Source: Methanobacteriota archaeon (GTDB lineage Archaea; Methanobacteriota; Methanobacteria; Methanobacteriales; Methanobacteriaceae). Taken from it: DNA of 64,000 bases. Under the pieces are notes generated by a model that was not told the DNA's origin, searched no databases, and saw only the letters and a program-made list of their open reading frames with translations. The DNA lies in the NCBI GenBank assembly GCA_023411115.1, contig JAEYPF010000010.1, positions 124,001-188,000 on the forward strand, in the 5' to 3' direction. Position numbers and translations under genes: made by a program. Positions within the stretch are counted from its first letter, which is position 1; each line of letters opens with the position of its first letter. Positions 18,590-28,143 of the stretch are shown piece after piece.

Positions 18590-19606
18590 ATGAATCCCAA
18601 AGTTTCAATTATAATACTCAACTGGAACGGTTGGAAAGACACAATTGAATGTTTAGAATCCATTTATCAGATTAATTATACAAATTATAATGTTATTGTT
18701 TTAGATAACGGTTCAAATGATGATTCTATAGAGAAAATTAGGGAATATTGTAATGGACAAATTAAAGTAAAATCGAGATTCATTGAGTATGATTATAGTA
18801 ATAAACCAATTAAACTGAAAGAATATACAAAAACTGAATCTGAAAATGCTAACAAAATAAAAATAAAGAATTCAAGCAAAAATAAAGAAATTATATTTAT
18901 AAAAAACGACGAAAATTATGGATTCACTGGAGGAAATAACATTGGGATTGATTTCGCTCTAAAAAATTTAAATCCTCATTATATTCTGCTTTTAAATAAT
19001 GATACTGTTGTAGATAAAGAATTCTTAACGGAATTAGTAGCTGTAACAGAAAGTAATAAAAATATTGGTATTGCTGGACCAACGATTTATTATTATGATA
19101 AACCGAATAAAATAAGTTTCGCAGGAGGGATGATGAATTTTAGCAGAGGAGAATCTTACCACATGGGCTACAATAAGTCAAATGATGAAAATTACAGTTT
19201 TAAAGAAGTTGATTATGTTGAAGGTTCCTGTTTTTTAATAAAAAAAGAATTAATAGAAAAAATCGGAACTCTAAATGAGAAATATTTTGCTTATTGGGAA
19301 GAAACTGACCTGTGTATGAGAGCAAAAAATGCAAACTATATTCTCGTTTATGTTCCTCGAGCTAAAATATGGCACAAAATAGGAAATAACACTGAAAATA
19401 TAAGTGAATTAAGAGAATTTTATCTTACTCGAAATATGTTCTGGTTCATGAAAGAACATGCCAGTAAACAGCAGTATATGCAATTTATCCTCTATTTTTT
19501 TGGATTCAAATTATGGTTTCGTATTGGAACCCTCATACTACATCATAAAAGTTGGAAGGGACTAGTTGCATTTTTAAAGGGTATACTTACAGGTGTAATA
19601 ACTTAA
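18590..19606 (+). CDS. GT2 family glycosyltransferase (rhamnosyltransferase-like)
   Basis: A 338-residue GT-A enzyme. The conserved N-terminus KVSIIILNWNGWKDTIECLES places the start at the ATG at 18590, four bases after the preceding stop; an in-frame ATG at 18566 would overlap it. Motifs: VLDNGSNDDS, LLNNDTVVDKEFL (the divalent-metal aspartate region) and FAYWEETDLCMRAK. This arrangement is common in WbbL-like rhamnosyltransferases, which would fit the dTDP-rhamnose genes at 54.6-58 kb. It is closely related to the protein at 21297-22343. Specificity is inference. Confidence 0.88.
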   Translation: MNPKVSIIILNWNGWKDTIECLESIYQINYTNYNVIVLDNGSNDDSIEKIREYCNGQIKVKSRFIEYDYSNKPIKLKEYTKTESENANKIKIKNSSKNKEIIFIKNDENYGFTGGNNIGIDFALKNLNPHYILLLNNDTVVDKEFLTELVAVTESNKNIGIAGPTIYYYDKPNKISFAGGMMNFSRGESYHMGYNKSNDENYSFKEVDYVEGSCFLIKKELIEKIGTLNEKYFAYWEETDLCMRAKNANYILVYVPRAKIWHKIGNNTENISELREFYLTRNMFWFMKEHASKQQYMQFILYFFGFKLWFRIGTLILHHKSWKGLVAFLKGILTGVIT

Positions 19607-19801
19607 TTATCATCAACAAATAGAACTTTAAAAGTTGAATAAACATTTCATAGGAATTCTAAACCTAAATCTATTTATTTAAATGTAACTCATTCATTAT
19701 ACTAATTATTAATAACTGTCATTATACAAGGAAATAAAATAGCACTAATATGTTCAATAAGGTTTACATAACGTTAATGAATTTTATAAATTGAGGTTAA
19801 A

Positions 19802-20440
19802 ATGAAAAGAAAAAATTTTATTTCATTTTTAGGAAATATATTCCTGAAAATAGGTAACCATATTATATTTCTAGGGGATAAACCTAATTTAAATGATTCG
19901 GTATCTAAAAAAGTAGATGGGAAAAATATAGAAATAGGTAGATATACCTATGGAAATCCAAAAATTTACATGTTTACAAACAAGTACAAACTAACTATTG
20001 GTAATTTTTGTTCTATAGCTGATAACGTGAAAATAGTAGTCGATGGAAATCACAGAATGGATTGGATTGCTACCTATCCATTTGGAGAAATATTTGAAGA
20101 TATTCCTAAAAATAGCGGCCATCCCATAGGTAAAGGAGATATATCTATTGGCCATGATGTATGGATTGCAAATAGTGCTCTAATTTTACCAGGAGTTAAT
20201 ATTGGAAACGGAGCTGTAATTGGTGCAGGTTCTGTTGTAACAAAAGACGTTGATAAATATGAAATAGTAGGAGGTAATCCTGCTAAACATATCAAATATA
20301 GATTTAATGAAGACACAATAAATGCACTGGAAAAAATTAAATGGTGGGACTGGCCACTAGATAAAATAAAAGCTAATATTGAACTATTGCAATCTCCAAA
20401 TATCGAAGAATTTATAAAAAAGCATGATAAATCTGTATAA
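19802..20440 (+). CDS. CatB-like hexapeptide O-acetyltransferase
   Basis: A 212-residue left-handed beta-helix acyltransferase. Hexapeptide repeats run from about residue 65 (LTIGNFCSIADNVKIVV) to 165, with the typical loop GNHRMDW and the block ISIGHDVWIANSALILPGV followed by GAGSVVTKDV and VGGNPAKHIKYRF. This is the xenobiotic-acyltransferase subfamily, which O-acetylates sugars using acetyl-CoA; the catalytic His is in GNHR. GAGGT lies about four bases before the ATG. A 195-base gap with no other gene precedes it. It probably decorates the surface glycan. Confidence 0.88.
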   Translation: MKRKNFISFLGNIFLKIGNHIIFLGDKPNLNDSVSKKVDGKNIEIGRYTYGNPKIYMFTNKYKLTIGNFCSIADNVKIVVDGNHRMDWIATYPFGEIFEDIPKNSGHPIGKGDISIGHDVWIANSALILPGVNIGNGAVIGAGSVVTKDVDKYEIVGGNPAKHIKYRFNEDTINALEKIKWWDWPLDKIKANIELLQSPNIEEFIKKHDKSV

Positions 20441-20521
20441 TTACACAATTTATAATAAATTCAGATTCACAGCCTCATCTGAATATTTTAGAGATCTAAT
20501 CAATTAACAAAGGAATAAGCT

Positions 20522-21307
20522 ATGATAAATAAAATTCGCAATTTACATAAAGATATTCACTATACCATACAAGAGCGCGGGATTATATTCCTTTTAAATA
20601 GAGTTGCACATCGCTTAAAAGAAGTCTTAATTACTCCCTATGCCATTTTTAGAATTAAAACAACGAAGAATTATTCTACCAAAAAATCTATAGATTTCTC
20701 TTTTAAAGGCCTTGGAAAGCTAATAAAACCTATGCAGTTTAGATATGAGATCTCTGAATTAATTGATTACCTTGAAAAGAGAGAAACAAAATACATCCTT
20801 GAAATAGGAACTGCAAATGGAGGCACATTATTTTTATTCTCTAAAATAGCTTCCAGAGACGCTACAATAATAAGTGTAGACCTACCTGAAGGGCAGTTCG
20901 GTGGAGGTTATCCCAGCTGGAAAATCCCATTATACAACTCATTCAGGTCACATCAGCAAAAATTATTTTTAATAAGGTCAGATTCCCATGCCTATGAAAC
21001 ATTGGCCCATGTTAAAAATATTTTAAATGGAAAGAAAGCTGATTTTATTCTTATCGATGGTGATCACTCCTATGAAGGAGTTAAAAAGGATTTTGAGATG
21101 TATAGTACCCTTATAAATGAAAATGGTGTTATTGCTTTCCACGATATTGTTCCTGGACATGAAAAGGATGCTGGAGGTGTTTTTAAATTCTGGAAAGAAA
21201 TTAAACATTCTCATCAAGTTAAAGAAATAGTCAAAGATTGGAACCAAAATGGCGGCGGAATAGGCATAATAGAAAAATTCAGTAAACGTGATAAAGATGT
21301 ATCCTAA
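20522..21307 (+). CDS. CmcI/Methyltransf_24-like SAM methyltransferase
   Basis: A 261-residue protein. From about residue 85 it shows ILEIGTANGGTLFLFSKIA (SAM-binding glycine loop), IISVDLPEGQFGGGYP, FILIDGDHSYEGVKKDF and FHDIVPG, the pattern of the Methyltransf_24/cephalosporin-hydroxylase (CmcI) group often found in glycan clusters. It should methylate a small hydroxyl acceptor, here presumably a sugar. Its last codons overlap the start of the following GT2 gene, which implies translational coupling. Confidence 0.8.
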   Translation: MINKIRNLHKDIHYTIQERGIIFLLNRVAHRLKEVLITPYAIFRIKTTKNYSTKKSIDFSFKGLGKLIKPMQFRYEISELIDYLEKRETKYILEIGTANGGTLFLFSKIASRDATIISVDLPEGQFGGGYPSWKIPLYNSFRSHQQKLFLIRSDSHAYETLAHVKNILNGKKADFILIDGDHSYEGVKKDFEMYSTLINENGVIAFHDIVPGHEKDAGGVFKFWKEIKHSHQVKEIVKDWNQNGGGIGIIEKFSKRDKDVS

Positions 21308-22343
21308 TGTTTCAATAATCGTATTAAACTGGAATGGTTGGGAAGACACTATTGAGTGCTTAGAATCATTGTATCAAATTAATTATCCTAATTATAACGT
21401 TATTGTTGTTGATAATGGGTCTAAAGACGTATCTATCAAAAAAATAAAAGAATACTGTGATGGAAAAATTAAAATTAAATCAGAATTTTTTAATTACACT
21501 GAAAAAAATAAACCTATCAAACTCTTTGAATATTGCGAAAATGATTTGAAAAGATTTGAATGTGATAAAATCCATTTTTTAAGTTATTCCTCCAATGAAA
21601 AAATAATTTTAATCAAAAATTTTGAAAATAAAGGTTATACTGATGGAAATAATATTGGAATGGATTTTATACTAGAATATTTAGATTCAGAGTATTTAAT
21701 GATTTTAAACAATGATATAGTTGTAGATGAATACTTTTTAAAAGAATTAATGGCTGTAACAATAAATAATAAGAATATAGGCATTTTGGGCCCGACCAAC
21801 ATGTCTTATGATAAACCTGAGGAAATTCAATCCAGAGGTGCGAAAATGAATTTCTGGACGGGGGGATGGCGTGCTCTGGATCGAGATATGTCTAATCAAA
21901 AAATGAATCCAATGGAAGTTGATTTTGTAGGTGGAGCAGCATTTATGATAAAAAGAGAAGTAGTTGAAAAAATTGGCGTTTTTTACTCACCCTATTTTGC
22001 CAACTGGGAAGAAACTGATTACTGTATTAAAGCTAAAAAAAATGGTTTTAAAGTCTTTTGTGTACCCAAATCTAAAATATGGCATAAAGTATCTTCTTCA
22101 ATATCCATTAATAACCCCAATAGAATCTACTGGATCTTAAGAAATAACATCATATTTATGCGTAGAAATGCAAAAATACGATATTTTCCTTCTTTTTTTA
22201 TCTTTTACTTTTTATTAAGGATTCCCAGCTTTCTCTACTGGGGATTTCAAAAAAATACTGTCAGAAATTCATTTAAATTAATTCAAATGGTGATTAAAGC
22301 TACTTTAGACGGTATTACATTTAATATTAATAAGACCAAATAG
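21297..22343 (+). CDS. GT2 family glycosyltransferase
   Basis: A 348-residue GT-A enzyme whose N-terminus NVSIIVLNWNGWEDTIECLES is almost identical in plan to the enzyme at 18590-19606. It has VVDNGSKDVS, LMILNNDIVVDEYFLKEL and FANWEETDYCIKAK. The start is taken at the ATG at 21297, ten bases inside the preceding gene; a GTG at 21288 is an alternative. A hydrophobic C-terminal stretch (FIFYFLLRIPSFLYWGF) suggests membrane association. Presumed duplicate of its neighbour, acting at another step of the same glycan. Confidence 0.87.
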   Translation: MYPNVSIIVLNWNGWEDTIECLESLYQINYPNYNVIVVDNGSKDVSIKKIKEYCDGKIKIKSEFFNYTEKNKPIKLFEYCENDLKRFECDKIHFLSYSSNEKIILIKNFENKGYTDGNNIGMDFILEYLDSEYLMILNNDIVVDEYFLKELMAVTINNKNIGILGPTNMSYDKPEEIQSRGAKMNFWTGGWRALDRDMSNQKMNPMEVDFVGGAAFMIKREVVEKIGVFYSPYFANWEETDYCIKAKKNGFKVFCVPKSKIWHKVSSSISINNPNRIYWILRNNIIFMRRNAKIRYFPSFFIFYFLLRIPSFLYWGFQKNTVRNSFKLIQMVIKATLDGITFNINKTK

Positions 22344-22436
22344 ATATTTCATAAAGAGTAGTCTCCAAAATTTTATATCTTATAAAAACTAACTCAAATG
22401 AAAAAGTAGCTCTACAATTCAAGATTTCTGATTAAA

Positions 22437-24104
22437 ATGTTTTCAAAAACAATTGATAAAATAACAAGGGACATTGGACTTAATCTTAGTCAACTTTCAA
22501 CATTACTTCTCTCCATATCTATTATTCTATGGTCAATCTCTATTTATTTCTCCAAAGTTGAAATAGGGGAATATGGTCTGATTGCTGGATTAAATCCATT
22601 ATTTTTTGTAAGTATTGGCTTGTTGACCATATCATTTTTTATTACCATTAAATATAACTCTGAAAATAAAAAATTACTCATACTACACCTCATTCCAATT
22701 GTTTTGTTTATGGCACTTATACCTGCATTAATTGAAGGTACTCCTCGGTTCTTTTATAACTTCGAAACTACTCAAAATGTTGATACTGTCCTTCAAAATG
22801 CTCATTCAAATGCAGCTGTATATAATTATCAAAGCTGGCCAGGTGTATTCTATTATGATGCAATTGTTAATTTGATTTCCAACATATCTCCCTTTGATTC
22901 AATTTTAATTATCCCCACATTATTTGTTATTTTAGTTCAATTACCATTTTCTTATCTTATTTATTCAACGTTTTTAAATAAGAAAGAAACCTGGGCTGCG
23001 TTGCTATTAACAAGTGTCTTATTTTTTGGCTCTCCAATTTATCTTTTACCTGGAGTAATCGGAGGGATTATGGTTAATTTTGCACTCTTAATATTTTTTA
23101 GATCTGTATTAATTGATTCCAAAGATTCATGGAATCTAAGGGTAATATTCATCATTTTCTGCGCTGCTGCTGTAGTTTCCCACTTTTTATCTGTAATTTA
23201 TTTTTTAATTACTTTGTTCTTCGTTTCAATGCTGCTCCTGCTCTATAAAGGACATATGGATAAAAGATTCATACTAATATTTGTGTTACTTGCAACTTGG
23301 CAAGTTTATATTGCAGGTTCATATGCAATGGATCAAATTACAGGTTCTGTTCATACCGCATTTAATTTAGAATCAACTTTAAGCGCTACTAAAAATGCCG
23401 CTTTTAGTGGCTCACAACCACATACACAAATAATATACATAAAAATTATTTCGATCTTCCTGCTCAGTCTTTTAGCTTTCTTAGGATTAATTTATGAATT
23501 TCTATGGAAAAGAAAATTTACACTTAAGAATTTAATTTTACCAACATGGATCGCTGCAAACTTTTCAATGACTTTTTTAACTTCTTATGGAGGAGAAGTG
23601 TTATCAAGAACATTTGCAACTAGTAGTACTACCCTTTATATATTAGGAGCCAAAATTATAAATAATAATAAATTATCGTTAATATTATTGATTATTTTAC
23701 TCATTTCTCCACCATTATCTATTATTAATGCATATGGAAACGAAGCAATAGATTATGTTTCTCCGGTAGAAATAGCAGGTGCCAATTTCCTTTTTGACCA
23801 TCATGCACCAAATAGCGTAGTTAAAAGCTTAAGGTCACGAATATGGAACATTCATTCCTTTAATGATTTTGAAAATTGGGGATTTGATCCTCAAAATATG
23901 ACTGTTGAAAAGCTCACTCCTATTAACGAAAGAGGCGTAAGAGATCAATTTTACATATTAATTGGAAAAATGGATATGGATACATATACATACATAAATG
24001 GACCAACTGATTATCCGTATTTAAATGTAATAGATAACTCCCCACAGCATAACAAAATTTATGACTCTCCAGGATTCACTTTATATCAGATAGGTGGTAT
24101 ATAA
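22437..24104 (+). CDS. Large multi-pass membrane protein, possibly GT-C-type glycosyltransferase
   Basis: A 555-residue protein with about twelve membrane helices and a soluble C-terminal region of roughly 100 residues. The first large loop (residues about 95-150) includes TTQNVDTVLQNAHSNA and NYQSWPGVFYYDA, resembling the corresponding loop of the protein at 405-2222 and of archaeal GT-C enzymes. It may transfer a lipid-carried sugar or polymer outside the membrane. The next gene's ATG overlaps its stop by one base, so it is part of the operon. Family not named from sequence. Confidence 0.6.
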   Translation: MFSKTIDKITRDIGLNLSQLSTLLLSISIILWSISIYFSKVEIGEYGLIAGLNPLFFVSIGLLTISFFITIKYNSENKKLLILHLIPIVLFMALIPALIEGTPRFFYNFETTQNVDTVLQNAHSNAAVYNYQSWPGVFYYDAIVNLISNISPFDSILIIPTLFVILVQLPFSYLIYSTFLNKKETWAALLLTSVLFFGSPIYLLPGVIGGIMVNFALLIFFRSVLIDSKDSWNLRVIFIIFCAAAVVSHFLSVIYFLITLFFVSMLLLLYKGHMDKRFILIFVLLATWQVYIAGSYAMDQITGSVHTAFNLESTLSATKNAAFSGSQPHTQIIYIKIISIFLLSLLAFLGLIYEFLWKRKFTLKNLILPTWIAANFSMTFLTSYGGEVLSRTFATSSTTLYILGAKIINNNKLSLILLIILLISPPLSIINAYGNEAIDYVSPVEIAGANFLFDHHAPNSVVKSLRSRIWNIHSFNDFENWGFDPQNMTVEKLTPINERGVRDQFYILIGKMDMDTYTYINGPTDYPYLNVIDNSPQHNKIYDSPGFTLYQIGGI

Positions 24105-25162
24105 TGAAAATATCATTGATTATACCAACTAGAGATAGAGTTTCCTATCTTAAAAGATGTATTAAAAGCATTGAAAATCAAAATGTACCACCTTATGAAC
24201 TAATAATAATATTACACAAAGAAGATCAAATTTCTAAAGAATTCCTAAATAATTATTCAACTAAATTAAACATTAAATTCTTTGAAACTGATGGAGGCAG
24301 TTCTAAAGCTAGAAATTTAGCTATATACCATTCCTACGGAGATATACTTGCCTTTATTGAAGATGATGTTATTTTAGAAGAAAATTACATTAAAAATATC
24401 ATTAAAACTTTTAAAAACAATGAAATAAATGTTTTAACGGGTTATACATTTGATATTGGAGTATTAACAACTCCATGGTACATCAACAAAAGTGAATTTG
24501 AATATATCCATAATCACAAGGATAATGAATTCTATAAAATGATGATTGAAGAGATTTCAAAGAGATCTGACGGAAAAATATCTTTAGATTCTAAATTTAT
24601 AAATGGATTTAATTTTAAGTTATATAGAAGCCTTAGATACTTGAGAGATTTCTTTAAAAGTGTTATTCTTCAAGAATGGCCAGTTAAAGGTAAGATATTA
24701 CCATCAGGTTACAGGAGTGCTTTTCCTGATATTGGACAAATAAATGGCTTAAAAAAGTTAGAATGGTTCTGTGGAGGTAATTTTGCCATTAAAAAAGATA
24801 TTATTAGTAAATATCAGTTCAATGAAAAAATGGAACTACTTCCCTATGCTCTATGTGAAGATTTAGAGCTTTCTGCAAGGATAGGGAAAGAATACGAAAT
24901 TTTTATAAGTTCAGAAGTAGTATTGTTCCATTTGAGCTCACCTAGCGGGGTCAAAATTAATCAAAGAGAACGTTTTAAATCCATGCTGGTTAATTTCTAC
25001 AGAGTAGCATCGTTAAGAGGAAATAAACTTGCATACTGGTGGTCAGTTACAGGCCTAATGATTACTAGACTTTTCAAATTACCATTTTCCTACAACGAAG
25101 CAATTTCGGAGATAAAAGGAATAATAGATGGCGTTAAATATTTGAGAAATAATGACCTATAA
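24104..25162 (+). CDS. GT2 family glycosyltransferase
   Basis: A 352-residue GT-A enzyme. SLIIPTRDRVSYLKRCIKSI marks the N-terminus, FIEDDVILEENYIKNII the acidic metal-binding segment, and WFCGGNFAIKKDII with CEDLELSARIG the later conserved acceptor region. It is the last gene of the plus-strand glycan operon that begins with the flippase and is translationally coupled to the previous gene through a TAATG overlap. The following gene converges on it with no gap. Confidence 0.87.
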   Translation: MKISLIIPTRDRVSYLKRCIKSIENQNVPPYELIIILHKEDQISKEFLNNYSTKLNIKFFETDGGSSKARNLAIYHSYGDILAFIEDDVILEENYIKNIIKTFKNNEINVLTGYTFDIGVLTTPWYINKSEFEYIHNHKDNEFYKMMIEEISKRSDGKISLDSKFINGFNFKLYRSLRYLRDFFKSVILQEWPVKGKILPSGYRSAFPDIGQINGLKKLEWFCGGNFAIKKDIISKYQFNEKMELLPYALCEDLELSARIGKEYEIFISSEVVLFHLSSPSGVKINQRERFKSMLVNFYRVASLRGNKLAYWWSVTGLMITRLFKLPFSYNEAISEIKGIIDGVKYLRNNDL

Positions 25163-25990
25163 TTAATTTTTCTGTGTTTTAACCTCGATTAAGCCCCGAA
25201 ATGTCCCATAATAAAGGCATATCATCCAAACAAAATAAAATGGAATCATTTTTGGCCTTAAATTTCTTAAGGAAATCATGATCCCATACAAGAATATTCC
25301 TAATGGCGTTAAAAATAAAAGATATGCTTTGTGTTTTATGATTCCTCTTGCATTTCCTTTACCGTACCATATTCTCTGTTTGACAAAGTTTCTAAATGAT
25401 GAGCGGTGATAATGATAGGCGGTTGTCGTAGCTACGCCAAACTTATATCCATCTTTTTTTAATCTGGAATAAAATTCTGCATCTTCTGCTGCACCTTCAA
25501 AAAAAGAGTCGAATTTATATTTTAAAATGATATCTCGCCGAATTAAACATACAATAGTACCAATATACTGTTTTTCTTCCGCTTTATTAAATGTATTTTG
25601 CAGGTGAAAGTCTTCTCCCTGCTCCCAGTATGTTTTATCATCTCTTGGATCAGCTAATTGAGCATGTATAGCAACCCAATTATTATTTAAAAGTTCATTA
25701 AGCATGTTTGAAAGAACATTCTCGTTAGGCAATTCTGTATCTGAATCTATATATGCTATATAATCCTGGCTTGCATTTTCTGCACCTATTTGCCTCGCAT
25801 ATCCCAAACCATTTCCATTATCGGAGATGATTTTATCAGCATAATTTCTTGCTATCTCAGGGGTTCTGTCACTGGAATTACCATCTACCACAATTATTTC
25901 AAAGGGATTATTTTTAACCAAAGATTTTAAGGCCCTTTCTATGGTTTCTTCCCCATTTTTTACGCATATAACAGCAGATATTTTATTCAT
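25163..25990 (-). CDS. GT2 family glycosyltransferase with C-terminal membrane helices
   Basis: A 275-residue enzyme. ISAVICVKNGEETIERALKSL, VVDGNSSDRTPEIA and AYIDSDTELPNENVL are the GT2 signatures; the last holds the DxD-like metal site. Two hydrophobic segments near the C-terminus (LLFLTPLGIFLYGIMISL and FYFVWMICLYYG) anchor it in the membrane. It ends a minus-strand group (29235 to 25163) of four glycan genes that converges on the plus-strand operon. Substrate unknown. Confidence 0.87.
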   Translation of the reverse strand: MNKISAVICVKNGEETIERALKSLVKNNPFEIIVVDGNSSDRTPEIARNYADKIISDNGNGLGYARQIGAENASQDYIAYIDSDTELPNENVLSNMLNELLNNNWVAIHAQLADPRDDKTYWEQGEDFHLQNTFNKAEEKQYIGTIVCLIRRDIILKYKFDSFFEGAAEDAEFYSRLKKDGYKFGVATTTAYHYHRSSFRNFVKQRIWYGKGNARGIIKHKAYLLFLTPLGIFLYGIMISLRNLRPKMIPFYFVWMICLYYGTFRGLIEVKTQKN

Positions 25991-26039
25991 GTAAACACTT
26001 TGATTATTTAATTAAAACTCATTTGTTTATCCAATTTAT

Positions 26040-27035
26040 TTAATCTAAAACATTCATTATGGCCACAATGGTATCATCCATAGTAAAATTATCTTCAACA
26101 GCCTTTCTTGAATTTTCACCAACTCGTTTTGCTTCAAGTGGATTCTCTAATAAATAACTAATTTTTTCCCTTAAATCATCTGCATTGTACGGTTCTACAA
26201 AATATCCAGTTTTACCATTTTCTATATAATCTATAGTTCCAGCAGTTTTTGTTGCAATTACTGCTTTCCCTGTAGCCATACCCTCCAGTAAAACAGTTTG
26301 TCCTGTGGGGTATAGCGTATCTTCGAGAGGCAGTATCACAAATTGAGAATTAGCTACCAGCTTTTTATATTCTTCATGTGAAATTTCATTTAGTACTTCC
26401 ACATTATCATACACTTTTTGAATTTTTTCATTGGTTGAAATTGGGTCTTTTCCAGTGACAATAATCACATTAATTTTCATGTTATTTATCGCTTTAAAAA
26501 GTGTTTCATAGTCCCTTCCAGCCCTTCCAACGCATAAAACATAATTTCCATTATTTTTATCATTAAAAGTGTACTTAGATGGTTCAATTCCAAAAGGAAT
26601 AAATTCAATTTTACCATGAAATCCTAATAATTCCATCAGGGCTTTCTTTTGAATATTTGAATAACATAATATTTTTTTTACAGGTGAAAGTATGAATCTA
26701 AATAGTCTTTGATGAAATGGACTTGATTTATTAGCCATGCGAAGTAATGCAATATCTAGCATGATGTGTTCAGGCTTAATTAACCTATTTCCTAATTTTT
26801 GAATTAAAGAAAGGGTTAATCCATTCATTGTTGAGGTAGAAAGAATAAAATCATAATTGTTAATTCGAGGTAAAATTCTTAAAGTCTGAATGGTACACAA
26901 CAAAAATCTGATGATAATCGATTTTGAAGGGAGTTCAATAATGTCTATTTCTGCTTCAAAGCCCTCTAAAAAATATTTTAATAAATCCGGATCTTCATCA
27001 TCCTTTTCTTTTGCAGTCAATATTAAAATTTTCAT
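26040..27035 (-). CDS. GT4 family glycosyltransferase
   Basis: A 331-residue GT-B protein starting MKILILTAKEKDDEDPDLLK. The donor-binding half shows CVGRAGRDYETLFKAINN, SQFVILPLEDTLYPTGQTVLLEGMA and GKAVIATKTAG. The acceptor half is short. AAGGGC lies five bases before the ATG. It lies between the Alg14-Alg13-like gene and the GT2 gene at 25163, with gaps of 140 and 50 bases. The sequence around its LPLEDTLYPTGQ motif resembles enzymes acting on hexuronate or hexosamine donors only loosely, so specificity is left open. Confidence 0.82.
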   Translation of the reverse strand: MKILILTAKEKDDEDPDLLKYFLEGFEAEIDIIELPSKSIIIRFLLCTIQTLRILPRINNYDFILSTSTMNGLTLSLIQKLGNRLIKPEHIMLDIALLRMANKSSPFHQRLFRFILSPVKKILCYSNIQKKALMELLGFHGKIEFIPFGIEPSKYTFNDKNNGNYVLCVGRAGRDYETLFKAINNMKINVIIVTGKDPISTNEKIQKVYDNVEVLNEISHEEYKKLVANSQFVILPLEDTLYPTGQTVLLEGMATGKAVIATKTAGTIDYIENGKTGYFVEPYNADDLREKISYLLENPLEAKRVGENSRKAVEDNFTMDDTIVAIMNVLD

Positions 27036-27173
27036 AAAATGCCCTTAATCCTTTATTAATCCACTAATTTGACAGTATGACATTTTTAAATCTATAACAA
27101 CTATTATTTAAACTAGAATATTTTTATGTGTTGAAAAATTGTACCTTAAAAATCCATAATATCTATAACAAGC

Positions 27174-28121
27174 TTAACTAGTAACTTTATTTATAAAATT
27201 AGCTAATTTATTTACTAAACTCGTATTAACCATAATTTTTTTATTCAACGCTTTATCATTAAGCATGGTATCTTCTAAATGATTTATATCCTCTATAATT
27301 TTAACATGCCCGTTTTCTTCCAATTTCTTTGCAAAAGTAAGTTGGTGATCGTTTAGATGCTCACCAAATTGTTCCAACCGTGGAACTGTGATAACAGGAG
27401 TTCCCATTACCAATGAATCCAGTATTGTCATCGCTCCGGGACAAATTACTACTTTAGCATCCTTAATAAGTTCTTTAATTTCATCATAATCTTTAAATTT
27501 GAAATATTCTGCATTTTGAGGTTCATAGTCAGTATTTCCAATTTGTATTATAACCCTTTCATTTATTTTTCCCGCAACCTCATCCATTTTTTTTACAAGT
27601 CTTTCAAAGCCAGAATGCATCCCAGTGATTACAAGAATATAGTTTCCTTTGTGCATTGAAGTAGTTAAATCCTCTAAATTAAAAATTCCACCCCAATACT
27701 TCGCTTTTTTCCCATATTTACCTAACATCTCAGACCATAAAACCAAAAATAGGTTGGAAACTGGATAAACTAATTTACCAGTAATGGTAGGCATATCAAT
27801 TCGAGTGTAACACTCAATGAAGACTGTTTTAACCCTGAAAAGTTTAGCTATATAAAAAAAAGGAATTGCAATTTCTGCGCCGTTGCTAAGTACCATATCC
27901 GGCTTTTCTTTTAAAAAGATCCTTATAATACCGGGCAAATGCCTGAAAAGTTTTAGTGGGCTTTCACCAAAGTTTGGAAATAAGTACTTCCTGTATTGAA
28001 GATTTCTTGTTCTTATATTGTCATACGTTGCAAAAAAAACATCATGACCTTCAAAAGCATCCATTAAATAGAGCATTTCAGTTAAATGCCCTCCATGAGA
28101 ACAAACAAGAGCTATCTTCAC
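27174..28121 (-). CDS. Fused Alg14-Alg13-like (PssD/PssE) glycosyltransferase
   Basis: A 315-residue protein that joins two parts normally separate in eukaryotes and many bacteria. Residues 1-150 resemble Alg14/PssD, the membrane-recruiting subunit (CSHGGHLTEMLYL, VLSNGAEIAIPFFYIAKLF). Residues 165-315 resemble Alg13/PssE, the GT28-type donor subunit (VITGMHSGFERLVKKM, CPGAMTILDSLVMGTPVITVPR, QLTFAKKLEENG). Together they transfer a sugar, typically GlcNAc or a uronate, to a polyprenyl-linked acceptor at the cytoplasmic membrane. The start is GTG at 28121, with GGATGGT just upstream. Fusion is seen directly; specificity is inferred. Confidence 0.85.
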   Translation of the reverse strand: MKIALVCSHGGHLTEMLYLMDAFEGHDVFFATYDNIRTRNLQYRKYLFPNFGESPLKLFRHLPGIIRIFLKEKPDMVLSNGAEIAIPFFYIAKLFRVKTVFIECYTRIDMPTITGKLVYPVSNLFLVLWSEMLGKYGKKAKYWGGIFNLEDLTTSMHKGNYILVITGMHSGFERLVKKMDEVAGKINERVIIQIGNTDYEPQNAEYFKFKDYDEIKELIKDAKVVICPGAMTILDSLVMGTPVITVPRLEQFGEHLNDHQLTFAKKLEENGHVKIIEDINHLEDTMLNDKALNKKIMVNTSLVNKLANFINKVTS

Positions 28122-28143
28122 TTATACCATCCTGAAACTAGGA

